A DNA stretch of 64,000 bases from assembly GCF_017301735.1 (NCBI RefSeq), contig NZ_CP071090.1, positions 620,001 to 684,000 of the forward strand, written 5' to 3'. Numbering within the stretch: position 1 is the first letter of the stretch; each line of letters opens with the position of its first letter. The stretch comes from Pyxidicoccus parkwaysis. Lineage in GTDB: Bacteria > Myxococcota > Myxococcia > Myxococcales > Myxococcaceae. Below are positions 39,797 to 48,440 of the stretch, in pieces. The position numbers were made by a program, and so were the translations under genes. Under the pieces are notes generated by a model. It ran no database searches, had not been told where the DNA came from, and worked only from the letters and a program-made list of their open reading frames with translations.

Positions 39797-42700
39797 TTGT
39801 CCTCCCCGAGCCGCAACAGCGCGCGCAGAGCGCTCCTGGTGGTGCTCCTCCTGTTGTCGGGGAGCATCCTGCTGTTGCGGATGCAGGCCTCCTGGGACTT
39901 CGCCTGCACGCTGGCGCGGCGCAACCTGCCGGGCGTGCTGGGGCTGGACGTGGGCATTGGCCGCTGCGAGCTGGACCCGCTCAACTCGCGCGTCCTCGTG
40001 CACGGCTTCTCGCTCTTCCAGCCGGGCACGGACACGCCGCTGGTGGCGGTGGACATGGCGGAGGTGCAGCTCGGCTTCCTGCGGCCCTTCACCGGCCGGC
40101 TGACGCTGGCGCTGGTGAAGGCCTCGCGGCCGCGCGTGACGCTCGACTTGTCGCAGCCGTCGGCGCAGCCCGCGAAGAAGTCCGAGGGCTGCTTCCTGGA
40201 CCCGCTGGAGCGGCTGCGCGTGGCGAAGCTGGACATCACCGGCGCGGAGGTGCGGCTCGCGCTGCCGCAGGGCCGGCGCGTGGAGGTGGGCGAGCTGGAC
40301 GTGCGCTGGGCGGAGCGCTGGGGCGTCATCGAGCTGGATGTGGAGGCGCGGCGCGGCCTCGTGCGGCTGGGCCCGGACGGACAGGAGCTGGCGCTGGGGC
40401 AGCTCGCGGTGGCGGGCGCGGTGGACCCGGACGAGGCGCTGCTGGAGTTGGAGCGCGCGGAGGTGTCGCTCGACGACATCACCACCACCGTGTCCGGCCG
40501 GGTGGAGAACCTGTGCGACCCGAACCTCGCGCTGGACGCGCAGGTGTTCCTCCCGCTGCGCACGCTGTCCCAGGCGCGCCTGGTGCCGAAGCGGGCCACG
40601 GGCCACCTCTGGTCTCGCGTGTCCATCGCCGGCAAGCCCTCGGCGCCCGCGGTGTCGCTGGAGCTGTCTGGCAGTGGGCTCGGCTATGACCGCTTCGGCC
40701 CCACCAACCTCACCGCGCGCCTGTCGTACTCGGGTGACGAGGTGCGGGTGGAGAACCTGGTGGTTCCGGTGGGCGCGGGGAAGGTGATGGCCACGGCGCG
40801 GCTGGGCCTCACGCCGAACCTGCCGCTGGAGGTGTCGCTCGCCACGGAGGACGCGTCGCTGGGGCGCATCCTCGACAGGGCGGGCGTGAAGGGCTCGTGG
40901 GTGGACTTCCCGGCCACGCTGGACGCGCAGCTCAACGGCAACCTGCTGCCGCGCTTCTCGCTGGCGGGCCCGTTGGATTTGCGCACCGGCCCCTTCGTGC
41001 TGGCCACGCACGCGTATGACGCGCCGGAGGACTCGGGGCTCACCATCCTCGAGTTCGACAAGGGGCGCGCGCAGGCGCAGGTGCGGATTGCGGCGGACCG
41101 CGTGGCCTTCAACCACATCACCGCGGAGTCGGGCCGCTCGCGCGTGCACGGGGACGTGGCGCTGCTCCTCGGCGACAAGCTGGGGTTGGACATCCACGGC
41201 CAGGGCGACCTGGAGCTCTCCGACTTCGGCCACATCGCCGGCCTCCAGTGGGCGGGGCGGGGGAGCGCGACGTATTCGATTACCGGCCCCGCGTCCGAGG
41301 TGAAGGTGGAGGCGGGCCTGTCCCTGCGCGACTTCGTCTTCTGGAACCTCTCGCTGGGCGTGCTGCAGGGGAAGCTGGCGTATTCCGACGGCGTGCTGTC
41401 CTTCCCCGCCTTCACCGGCCAGAAGGGGCGCACGCAGTACTACGGCAAGGCGGGCGTGTCCTTCGGGCGGCTCCTGGGCCTGAGCCTGGAGGTGAATGTC
41501 CCGCAGGGTCGCACCGAGGACCTGGTGGACGTGGTGGCGGGGCTGAGCCCGTCGCTCGCGGTGATGAAGGGCACGCTGGGTGGCACCGCCACCGGGCGCG
41601 TGGAGGTGGACAGCCCGGTGGAGAAGCTGGAGGGGCTGGTGGCCTTCAAGGCGACGGACACCACGTACCTCGGCCGCCGCATGGGCGACGGTGAGATGCG
41701 CCTGCGCTTCGTGGACGGCAAGGCGATGGTGCTCGAGCGCACCGTGCTGAAGGGGCCGCTGGGGCGCACGTGGGCGGAGGGCACCTTCACCTTCGCGGGC
41801 GGCCTGGACTACCGCTTCGGCGGTGACGGCCTGTCGCTGGGGGAGACGGTGGGGCCGGAGGTGGCCGAGCGCATGGGCATCACCGGCACCATGGTGATGG
41901 ACGGCACCGTGTCCGGTACCGCCGAGGTGCCGGTGGTGGACGCCACGCTGCGTGCGCCGCGCATCACCTTCGCCGGCCGCAACCTGGGCGCCATGGACCT
42001 CACCGGGCGCCTGGTGGGCAAGGACTTCGAGGCGTGGGGCCACCCCTTCCAGGACGCCATTGGACGGCTGGGCTTCAAGGTGCAGGACAACTGGCCCTAC
42101 ACCGCGCAGGGCTCGTTCTCGCTGCCGGAAATCCGCCCGCTGCTGCCGTCGGACCCGCTGTGGGCCGGCGTGTCCGGCTCGGCGTCCGGCACGCTGAACG
42201 CGAAGGGGCAGTTGCTGGAGCCCGCCGGCTCGCAGGTGAATGCCACGGTGGACAAGCTGGTGCTCTCGCGTGACGACGTGCACGGGGAGAACGTGGGCCC
42301 CATCGTCCTCGCCTACGCGGCAAGCCGCCTGGACGTGCAGCCCTTCCGCTTCCTGGGCCCGTACGTGGACCTGACGCTGGGCGGGTGGATGGGGCCTCGC
42401 GGCATGGACGTCACGCTGCGCGGCGGCTGGGACGTGCGCATGCTGGAGTCGCTGCTGCCCGCCAGCGTGGAGCGCGCCACCGGGCGCATCACCGTGGATG
42501 CGGAGGCCACCGGCACGCCGGAGTCCCCGTCCGTGGTGGGCACCGCGGAGCTGTTGGACCTGCGGCTCGCGCTGCGCGACTGGCCCGTCAACGTGCGCGG
42601 CATGTCCGGGCGCATGGAGATGACGGGCCAGCGCGTGCTGCTGGAGCACCTGCAGGGCCAGCTCAACGAGGGCCGCGTGTCCGCGCGCGGCGACGTGCGG

Positions 42701-43726
42701 CTGGAGCGCTTCCTGCCCACGCGGCTGGGCCTCACGGTGCAGCTCGACGAGGTTCCCTACCGGCTCACGGAGGACCTGCCAGCGACGTTCTCCGGCCTGC
42801 TCCAGGTGAGCGGCCCGCCCCATGGCTTCACCGTCACGGGCGGGCTGGACATCGTGAAGATGCGCTACCAGAAGGCGCTGGACGTGGAGTCGCTGCTCAA
42901 GTCGCTCCAGAAGCGCACGTACACGCCCAGCGGCCCGGTGACGTCGTCCACGGGTGAGGCTCCCAAGCCGCTCGTCATCTGGGACGTCAACGTGCACTTC
43001 GGCGACGTGCGCGTGGACAACAACCTGGCCAAGGCGCGTTTCCTGGGCGACGTGCGGCTGACGGGCACCGACTTGCGGCCCGGCCTGCTGGGGCGCGTGG
43101 AGCTGGCGGAGGGCAGCCAGGCGTTCTTCCGCAACAATCCCTTCACCATCAACCAGGGGCAGGTGGAGTTCCAGGACGCCACCGGCATCGACCCCGTCTT
43201 CGAAGTCCAGGCCCAGACGCAGGTGCGCGAGTACACGGTGAAGCTGCACGCCTTCGGCAAGCCGGCGGACCCGCAGATTCTCCTCTCGTCCGAGCCGGCG
43301 CTGGTGGAGGGCGACATCGTCTCACTGCTCACCCTGGGCTTCACCTCGTCCGACAAGGACACGGCGGCCTCGGCGAGCGCCGGCCTGGCGGCCGAGGCCC
43401 TCTTCAACGTCTCGGGACTGGACCGGCAGCTCCAGCGTTTCCTCCCCAGCAACCCGGTGTTGCGGGATTTGTCCCTGCAAATCTCCACCACCTACAACGA
43501 CGCCACCCGTCAGGCGGAGCCGACCGCACAACTGGAGTCGAAGTTCCTCAGCGAGCAGCTTAAAATCGGCATGACTCAACCGGTGAGCGGGCGCGGAACG
43601 CGGGCGCGCGCCGAGTACCGCTTCGACGACCGACTCTCCGCTCAGGCCCAGTGGGACAACGAGAACAACGAAGCCTCGTTTGGAAACCTCGGGCTCGAGC
43701 TGAAGCTGAGCTGGGAGGTCGAGTAG
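39797..43726 (+). CDS. TamB-like AsmA-family translocation/assembly protein
   Basis: This 1309-residue protein starts at TTG 39797, just after the preceding stop. One N-terminal TM helix (LLVVLLLLSGSILLLRM) is followed by a very long run of repeating beta-strands (AsmA/TamB fold) through the periplasm. The C-terminal ~330 residues form the DUF490 domain and end with a C-terminal strand GLELKLSWEVE. TamB-like proteins span the periplasm, partner with Omp85 proteins and can carry phospholipids or aid OMP insertion. The next gene, 11 bp away, encodes such an Omp85 protein, so they form a pair. Confidence 0.9.
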   Translation: MSSPSRNSARRALLVVLLLLSGSILLLRMQASWDFACTLARRNLPGVLGLDVGIGRCELDPLNSRVLVHGFSLFQPGTDTPLVAVDMAEVQLGFLRPFTGRLTLALVKASRPRVTLDLSQPSAQPAKKSEGCFLDPLERLRVAKLDITGAEVRLALPQGRRVEVGELDVRWAERWGVIELDVEARRGLVRLGPDGQELALGQLAVAGAVDPDEALLELERAEVSLDDITTTVSGRVENLCDPNLALDAQVFLPLRTLSQARLVPKRATGHLWSRVSIAGKPSAPAVSLELSGSGLGYDRFGPTNLTARLSYSGDEVRVENLVVPVGAGKVMATARLGLTPNLPLEVSLATEDASLGRILDRAGVKGSWVDFPATLDAQLNGNLLPRFSLAGPLDLRTGPFVLATHAYDAPEDSGLTILEFDKGRAQAQVRIAADRVAFNHITAESGRSRVHGDVALLLGDKLGLDIHGQGDLELSDFGHIAGLQWAGRGSATYSITGPASEVKVEAGLSLRDFVFWNLSLGVLQGKLAYSDGVLSFPAFTGQKGRTQYYGKAGVSFGRLLGLSLEVNVPQGRTEDLVDVVAGLSPSLAVMKGTLGGTATGRVEVDSPVEKLEGLVAFKATDTTYLGRRMGDGEMRLRFVDGKAMVLERTVLKGPLGRTWAEGTFTFAGGLDYRFGGDGLSLGETVGPEVAERMGITGTMVMDGTVSGTAEVPVVDATLRAPRITFAGRNLGAMDLTGRLVGKDFEAWGHPFQDAIGRLGFKVQDNWPYTAQGSFSLPEIRPLLPSDPLWAGVSGSASGTLNAKGQLLEPAGSQVNATVDKLVLSRDDVHGENVGPIVLAYAASRLDVQPFRFLGPYVDLTLGGWMGPRGMDVTLRGGWDVRMLESLLPASVERATGRITVDAEATGTPESPSVVGTAELLDLRLALRDWPVNVRGMSGRMEMTGQRVLLEHLQGQLNEGRVSARGDVRLERFLPTRLGLTVQLDEVPYRLTEDLPATFSGLLQVSGPPHGFTVTGGLDIVKMRYQKALDVESLLKSLQKRTYTPSGPVTSSTGEAPKPLVIWDVNVHFGDVRVDNNLAKARFLGDVRLTGTDLRPGLLGRVELAEGSQAFFRNNPFTINQGQVEFQDATGIDPVFEVQAQTQVREYTVKLHAFGKPADPQILLSSEPALVEGDIVSLLTLGFTSSDKDTAASASAGLAAEALFNVSGLDRQLQRFLPSNPVLRDLSLQISTTYNDATRQAEPTAQLESKFLSEQLKIGMTQPVSGRGTRARAEYRFDDRLSAQAQWDNENNEASFGNLGLELKLSWEVE

Positions 43727-43737
43727 CCCGCGCCGTC

Positions 43738-46700
43738 ATGGCGTGGGTGCTGCTGCTGTGCGTCCTCGTGTCGGGCGCGGCGGCGGCGCAGGACGAGTCC
43801 TGGCCGGAGGTGGTGGCCGTGGAGCTGCACCTGCCGGGCGGCGCGGACGCGGAAGGCCTCGCCGGGCTGGTGGCGGTGCGCAAGGGCCAGACGCTGGCGC
43901 CGGGCGCGGTGCGGCACTCGCTGGAGCGCCTGTGGGCGACAGGGCGCTTCACCGACGTGGTGGCGCGCACCGTGGACGTGCCGGGCGGTGTGCGGCTGGT
44001 GTTCCAGCTCACGCCGGTGGCGCGGCTGGCGCGGCTGCGCTTCGCGGGCAACGCGGTGCTGTCCGAGTCGCAGCTCATCGAAGCCAGCGGCCTGCTCGAG
44101 GGTGGCCCGCTGGACGGCGAGGAGCTGGAGGGCGCGGTGTCCGCCATCCTCCAGGCGTACCAGCGCAAGGGCTACGACTCGGCGAAGGTGACGGTGCGGC
44201 AGGAGCCGGTGACGAACGGGCTCGACGTGCTGCTCACGGTGGAGGAGGGCGTGCCCACGCGGGTGCGGATGGTGACCTTCACCGGCAGCCCCGGCTTCCC
44301 GCTGGCCCGGCTGCTGGAGGTGCTGGCGATGCGGCCGGGCGAGGTGTTCGACCGGGCGCGCCTGGACGAGGGGCTGGAGCGGCTGCGCACGCTGCTGCGC
44401 GAGGCGGGCCACTGGCGCGCGCAGGTGGGGACGCCCTCGGTGCTGGTGGAGGGCAGCGCGGCCACGGTGGCGGTGCCGCTGTCGGCGGGGCCCCGGTACC
44501 TGGTGCGCTTCCATGGCAACCGCCGCTTCCCGGCGACGCTGCTGGAGCGTGTGCTGGCGCACGACGTGGCGGAGTCGCTGGATGACGTGGTGGTGGGCCG
44601 GCTGGCGCGGCGGGTGGAGGCCTTCTACCGCCACCGTGGCTTCCACGACGTGCACGTGCGCCCGCGCGAGGTGCTGCGGCAGGACGGTGAGCTGGCGGCG
44701 CTGGCCTTCGACGTGGAGGAGGGGCTCCCGCTTCGAGTGACGGAGGTTCGCTTCCACGGCAACAAGGGCATGCCGTCCGAGCAACTGCGCGCGCTGCTCA
44801 CGGAGCGCGTGCGCGCGGGCGAGCCTCGCCCCGAACTGGACTTGCGCCTGCTGGATGACCCGCTCAATGCGGAGGGGCGCCTGGGGCCGGAGCAGGGGGA
44901 GTTGGAGCCTCCTCCGGACCCGTCCACCGTGTACGTGGAGGACGCGTGGCTGGACGCCGTGGACGCGATGAACGAGCTGTACCGCGAGGAGGGCTTCCTC
45001 TCCTCGGCGGTGACGTTCCGCGGGCTGACGGTGGACGTGGTGGGCCACACGGCGGTGGCGGACTTCGACGTGGAGGAGGGCCCGCGGGCGTTCATCACGA
45101 AGGTGCGCTTCGAGGGCATGCCGGCGAACGTGCCCGCGGAAGTCACGAGCTTGAAGCCGGCCCGGGGGCAATTGCTCCAGGGGCAGCTGAGCAAGGGACA
45201 GCCCCTGAGCTTCGAGCGGGTGGAGGCCGCGCGGCAGGAGCTGGAGCGCGCGCTGGCGAAGTCCGGCTACATCTTCGGCAAGGTCACCAACACGACGAGC
45301 GTGGGCGAGGACGAGCAGGCGGTGACGGTGGTGTTCCACGCGGACCCGGGCCCCCAGGTACGCGTGGGGAAGATTCTGGTGCAGGGGCTCACGCGCACGG
45401 ACCCGGACCTGGTGCTGGCGAACCTGGACGTGGAGGAGGGCAAGCCCGTCGCGCTGGAGCAACTCACGGAAGGGCAGCGGCGCCTGGCTCGGCTGGGCGT
45501 GTTCCGGCAGGTGGACGTGTCGCTGGCGGACCCCACGCGGCGCGAGGAAACGAAGGACGTGCTGGTGACGGTGCAGGAGCGGCCCCGGTTGGATGGCGAG
45601 GTCTCCGGCGGCTACTTCCTCGTGGACGGTCCGCGAATCACCTTGGACACGGCGTACCGCAACCTGGATGGCCAGGGCCTGAGCCTGCTGGCGCGCGGCA
45701 AGGTGAACTACGCGGGCTGGAGTGCGGAGGCGCTGTCCGCGGACCGGCGCATCGCCTGTTCACAGCCGGGCGTGGACGGGCGCCCGGCTCCGGGCTGCGA
45801 CGCGGAGTTGCAGGGGCTGAGTGGACTGGGTGGGCGCGGCAACCTGGCGCTGGCGCAGCCTCGTCTGTTCTTCCTGCTGCCGCTGGAGGTGGGCGCGCGG
45901 TTGGACCTGATTGGCGAGCGCGTGCACCGGCCGTCGTATGTGTCCACGCGGTTCGCCGCTGCGGCGGCGCTGGACTGGGCGGCGGCGTCGTGGCTGAACG
46001 TGTCGCTGTCGTACGAAGTGGAGAACAACCGGCTGCGCTCGCGCGCGGGCGTGCTGGAGTTGCTCAACCGCGCGGACCAGGAGCGGCTGCGCTACCCGTT
46101 CGGCGACTTCACGCTGCACTCGCTGCGGCCGTCGGCCACGCTGGACTTCCGGGACGACCCGGCGAATCCGCGCAAGGGCGTGGTGTTCATCTCCAGCGCG
46201 GAGTTCACCCGGGGCCTGAGCGTGAGGCCCACGGACGTGGCGGGCAACCGCGTGGACGGGTACCCGATTGACGGCGTGAAGCTGTCGGGGAACCTGAGCG
46301 GCTACATCCCGCTGGGGCGGCGCGCGAGCATGGCGCTGTCGGCGCGCGCGGGCACCATCATCCCGCTGGAGAAGGACGCGCAGGCCATCGGCTCGAAGCT
46401 GTTCTACCTGGGCGGCTCGTCCAGCCTGCGTGGCTTCCGCGAGGACGGCGTGTTGCCCGAGGACGTGCGCGGTGCATTGCACCAGCGGCTGCAGGACTGC
46501 CGGGCGTTGATTACGCCGGCGGGGTGCTCGGCGGAGTTGAAGGCGGTTCTGGCGGGACAGGTGCCGGCGAGCCAGGGCGGTGAGCTCTTCACGCTGGGCA
46601 AGGCGGAGTTGCGGCTGCCGGCGTTGTCGGCGTTGGACCTGGGCCTGTTTTTCGAGGCGGGCAACCTGTGGCTGGACAGGACGGCGTTCGACGTGGGGCG

Positions 46701-46842
46701 GCTGCGGTACGCGGCGGGCGCGGGCCTGCGGTACGTGACGCCGGTGGGCCCGCTGGCCTTCGACGTGGGCTTCAACCTGGACCCGGACGAGACGGTGAAC
46801 GAGGCGACCACGCAGTTCCACTTCAGCATCGGCACGTTCTGA
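43738..46842 (+). CDS. Omp85-family outer-membrane protein with about seven POTRA domains
   Basis: This 1034-residue protein has a signal peptide ending AAAAQ, a long POTRA array (~25-650), then a beta-barrel of the bacterial surface antigen family with SSSLRGFREDGV as the conserved L6-type motif. Seven POTRA starts can be read, marked by a strand plus Gly: VVAVELHLPGG, LARLRFAGNAV, VRMVTFTGSPG, YLVRFHGNRRF, VTEVRFHGNKG, ITKVRFEGMPA and VGKILVQGLTR. TamA has three and BamA usually five. It is probably the OM partner of the TamB-like protein. The fifth POTRA carries an insertion. Confidence 0.88.
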   Translation: MAWVLLLCVLVSGAAAAQDESWPEVVAVELHLPGGADAEGLAGLVAVRKGQTLAPGAVRHSLERLWATGRFTDVVARTVDVPGGVRLVFQLTPVARLARLRFAGNAVLSESQLIEASGLLEGGPLDGEELEGAVSAILQAYQRKGYDSAKVTVRQEPVTNGLDVLLTVEEGVPTRVRMVTFTGSPGFPLARLLEVLAMRPGEVFDRARLDEGLERLRTLLREAGHWRAQVGTPSVLVEGSAATVAVPLSAGPRYLVRFHGNRRFPATLLERVLAHDVAESLDDVVVGRLARRVEAFYRHRGFHDVHVRPREVLRQDGELAALAFDVEEGLPLRVTEVRFHGNKGMPSEQLRALLTERVRAGEPRPELDLRLLDDPLNAEGRLGPEQGELEPPPDPSTVYVEDAWLDAVDAMNELYREEGFLSSAVTFRGLTVDVVGHTAVADFDVEEGPRAFITKVRFEGMPANVPAEVTSLKPARGQLLQGQLSKGQPLSFERVEAARQELERALAKSGYIFGKVTNTTSVGEDEQAVTVVFHADPGPQVRVGKILVQGLTRTDPDLVLANLDVEEGKPVALEQLTEGQRRLARLGVFRQVDVSLADPTRREETKDVLVTVQERPRLDGEVSGGYFLVDGPRITLDTAYRNLDGQGLSLLARGKVNYAGWSAEALSADRRIACSQPGVDGRPAPGCDAELQGLSGLGGRGNLALAQPRLFFLLPLEVGARLDLIGERVHRPSYVSTRFAAAAALDWAAASWLNVSLSYEVENNRLRSRAGVLELLNRADQERLRYPFGDFTLHSLRPSATLDFRDDPANPRKGVVFISSAEFTRGLSVRPTDVAGNRVDGYPIDGVKLSGNLSGYIPLGRRASMALSARAGTIIPLEKDAQAIGSKLFYLGGSSSLRGFREDGVLPEDVRGALHQRLQDCRALITPAGCSAELKAVLAGQVPASQGGELFTLGKAELRLPALSALDLGLFFEAGNLWLDRTAFDVGRLRYAAGAGLRYVTPVGPLAFDVGFNLDPDETVNEATTQFHFSIGTF

Positions 46843-46854
46843 AGGAGGCGACGG

Positions 46855-47376
46855 GTGCGCATGCGCGGGCCGGGGTGGATGGCGGCGTGGGTGGTGCTGG
46901 GGCTCGTCTCCGGCTGCCGGCACGCGCAGGCCGATGTGTCGAAGGCGGAGCGTCCGAAGTGGATGCCGCCCGAGGGTGACTGTCCGCGCGGAGCGCTGCT
47001 GCAGATGGAACGTCTGGGATTGAAGCCGGGAGACAAGGTGCCGGTCATCGTGGACGCCATCCAGGACCACCCGGGGCCGGCCCGGTACAACTATAGCTTT
47101 GTGATTGCGCTGCCCCGTGAAGACGGTGAGAAGCAATTGCCAGGGGCACGTATCGGCGGGCGTTTGTATGTGACGAAGCACCGGGTGTTCGGCCGGTATG
47201 ACCGCATCTTCCTGCAGGAGAGCGGAGGTGTGTCCGTGCCCTTCTGCGGAATCCTGCTCGACGCGCGCTGGGACAAGGACGGCGAGGGTCTGATTGCCTA
47301 TCCGAGCCCGATGAAGGGCTTCTCCGTGGTGCAGGACAACACTGGCGTCATCCAGGTGGTGGACAAGTACCCGTGA
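46855..47376 (+). CDS. Small lipoprotein of unknown function
   Basis: This 173-residue protein has a signal peptide ending LVSGC, so it is probably lipidated. It has a Cys-containing mature N-terminus (EGDCPRG), two predicted beta-rich segments (DKVPVIVDAIQ, YNYSFVIALPRED) and a C-terminal VVQDNTGVIQVVDKYP. No family is recognised. GTG 46855 follows GGAGG. It is the last gene of the tamB-tamA-like run and is convergent with the lower-GC pair downstream. Confidence 0.7.
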   Translation: MRMRGPGWMAAWVVLGLVSGCRHAQADVSKAERPKWMPPEGDCPRGALLQMERLGLKPGDKVPVIVDAIQDHPGPARYNYSFVIALPREDGEKQLPGARIGGRLYVTKHRVFGRYDRIFLQESGGVSVPFCGILLDARWDKDGEGLIAYPSPMKGFSVVQDNTGVIQVVDKYP

Positions 47377-47389
47377 GCCTTTGAGAGGT

Positions 47390-47869
47390 TCATCCCGGCT
47401 TCATGCCGGTGCGGACCATGGCCTGGTCGATGTCTTTCATGCACTCACGTTTGAATCGCCCGCGCTTCAAACACCGGACCCTTCTGGCTGTGTCCGCGAT
47501 GAATGGCCTGACCAGGGGAGAGTCCTCCTTACCCAATTGAATCCATCTGCCGAGCATGGCGGCGGTCGTTACTCGGGCTTCGATTGAAGAGAATCCAAGC
47601 CGCGTCAGTCGCTTGAACTCCAGGACGAGAATCGTCGCAGGTTCTGCGGGCATACATGCTCTGTATAGGATTCTTTCCGCGACCCGTCTGGCCATCTCGC
47701 GCCGCACGAAAGCAGTCGTTGCTCTGGGCAGCATCCTTCGGAGAAAGCGCAGCATCTCCACGCGAAACACGGCGTAGGGCTCATTGTACAGAGATATCTC
47801 GGTACGGCCGATAGACTCGCCAAACTCCTGCTCAAGCTTCTGCTGAGGAGTCATTCGACTGCGGGGCAT
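47390..47869 (-). CDS. Basic protein, possible immunity partner
   Basis: This 159-residue protein is rich in Arg (LRFLRRMLPRATTAFVRREM, RRVRCLKRGRFKRE) and mostly helical. No signal peptide is seen, so it is cytoplasmic. ATG 47869 has a GGAGGACG ribosome site and overlaps the end of the lipoprotein gene by 19 bp, so the two are one operon. GC content is visibly lower than in the neighbouring genes, which suggests transfer. By position it could be the immunity protein of the lipoprotein toxin candidate upstream. Function is unproven. Confidence 0.6.
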   Translation of the reverse strand: MPRSRMTPQQKLEQEFGESIGRTEISLYNEPYAVFRVEMLRFLRRMLPRATTAFVRREMARRVAERILYRACMPAEPATILVLEFKRLTRLGFSSIEARVTTAAMLGRWIQLGKEDSPLVRPFIADTARRVRCLKRGRFKRECMKDIDQAMVRTGMKPG

Positions 47870-48312
47870 TTTCGTCCTCCGAGTGTTCTGGTGGGCCAGT
47901 AGCTGCGCTTCATGCAAAGGTCGAAGCACTGCTGACAGACGGTGCCTCCCCAGTCACCTGAGTTGCGGCGGTTCGCCACCTTCGCTTGCTCCATGCATTT
48001 TGTGTACAGCTCCTTGCAGCGATCGTCAGGCTTTCCGTCGCCCTCTTCTCCAAGACCTTCGGTGGCCTGGGGCGGAACGACCGGGCCCGGATTCGGAGGT
48101 TCGGGTGCCTTGGGCTTGGGCGTTCTGGGCGTCTTTCCCAATTGCTCACAAGCCGCCTCCGATCCGTTCTTGCACGAGCAATCGATGGTGCTCGCACAAC
48201 CTGGTCCAGGTCCCGGACCGACGGACTGACGCAAGGGCCGCGGGCCACCAGCAGCACAGCCCGCGAGCCACAAACACCCGAGTGCCATCCACAGGCCTGC
48301 GCGCATGCGCAT
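47851..48312 (-). CDS. Cys-rich lipoprotein, possible contact-dependent toxin
   Basis: The 153-residue product has a good lipobox LAGC (Cys19) and a Pro-rich middle (PKPKAPEPPNPGPVVPPQ). Two Cys-rich blocks (CASTIDCSCKNG and CKELYTKCMEQ) precede GGTVCQQCFDLCMKRSYWP. Ten Cys lie outside the signal and lipid site, so disulfides or metal binding are likely. The layout (lipobox, linker, variable Cys-rich C-terminus, adjacent basic protein) resembles myxobacterial SitA-type lipoprotein toxins with SitI. This is a resemblance from memory, not a match. Start is ATG 48312 or 48306. Confidence 0.6.
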   Translation of the reverse strand: MRMRAGLWMALGCLWLAGCAAGGPRPLRQSVGPGPGPGCASTIDCSCKNGSEAACEQLGKTPRTPKPKAPEPPNPGPVVPPQATEGLGEEGDGKPDDRCKELYTKCMEQAKVANRRNSGDWGGTVCQQCFDLCMKRSYWPTRTLGGRKCPAVE

Positions 48313-48440
48313 GAACGTAGCAGGAGGCGCCACCAAGAAGCAGGCAGGCTCGGCACGTACACAGTCGGTGCTTTCAGTGCCGGCGCATGACGCCAGGAGG
48401 GCCGAAGCGTGTCGCTCCTCCCTGCGCTACAGTCCCCGTC

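Noticed and set aside
39764..43249. Long minus-strand frame opposite the TamB-like gene
   Set aside because: Composition-driven shadow; the + strand frame has the TM helix, beta pattern and DUF490 end.
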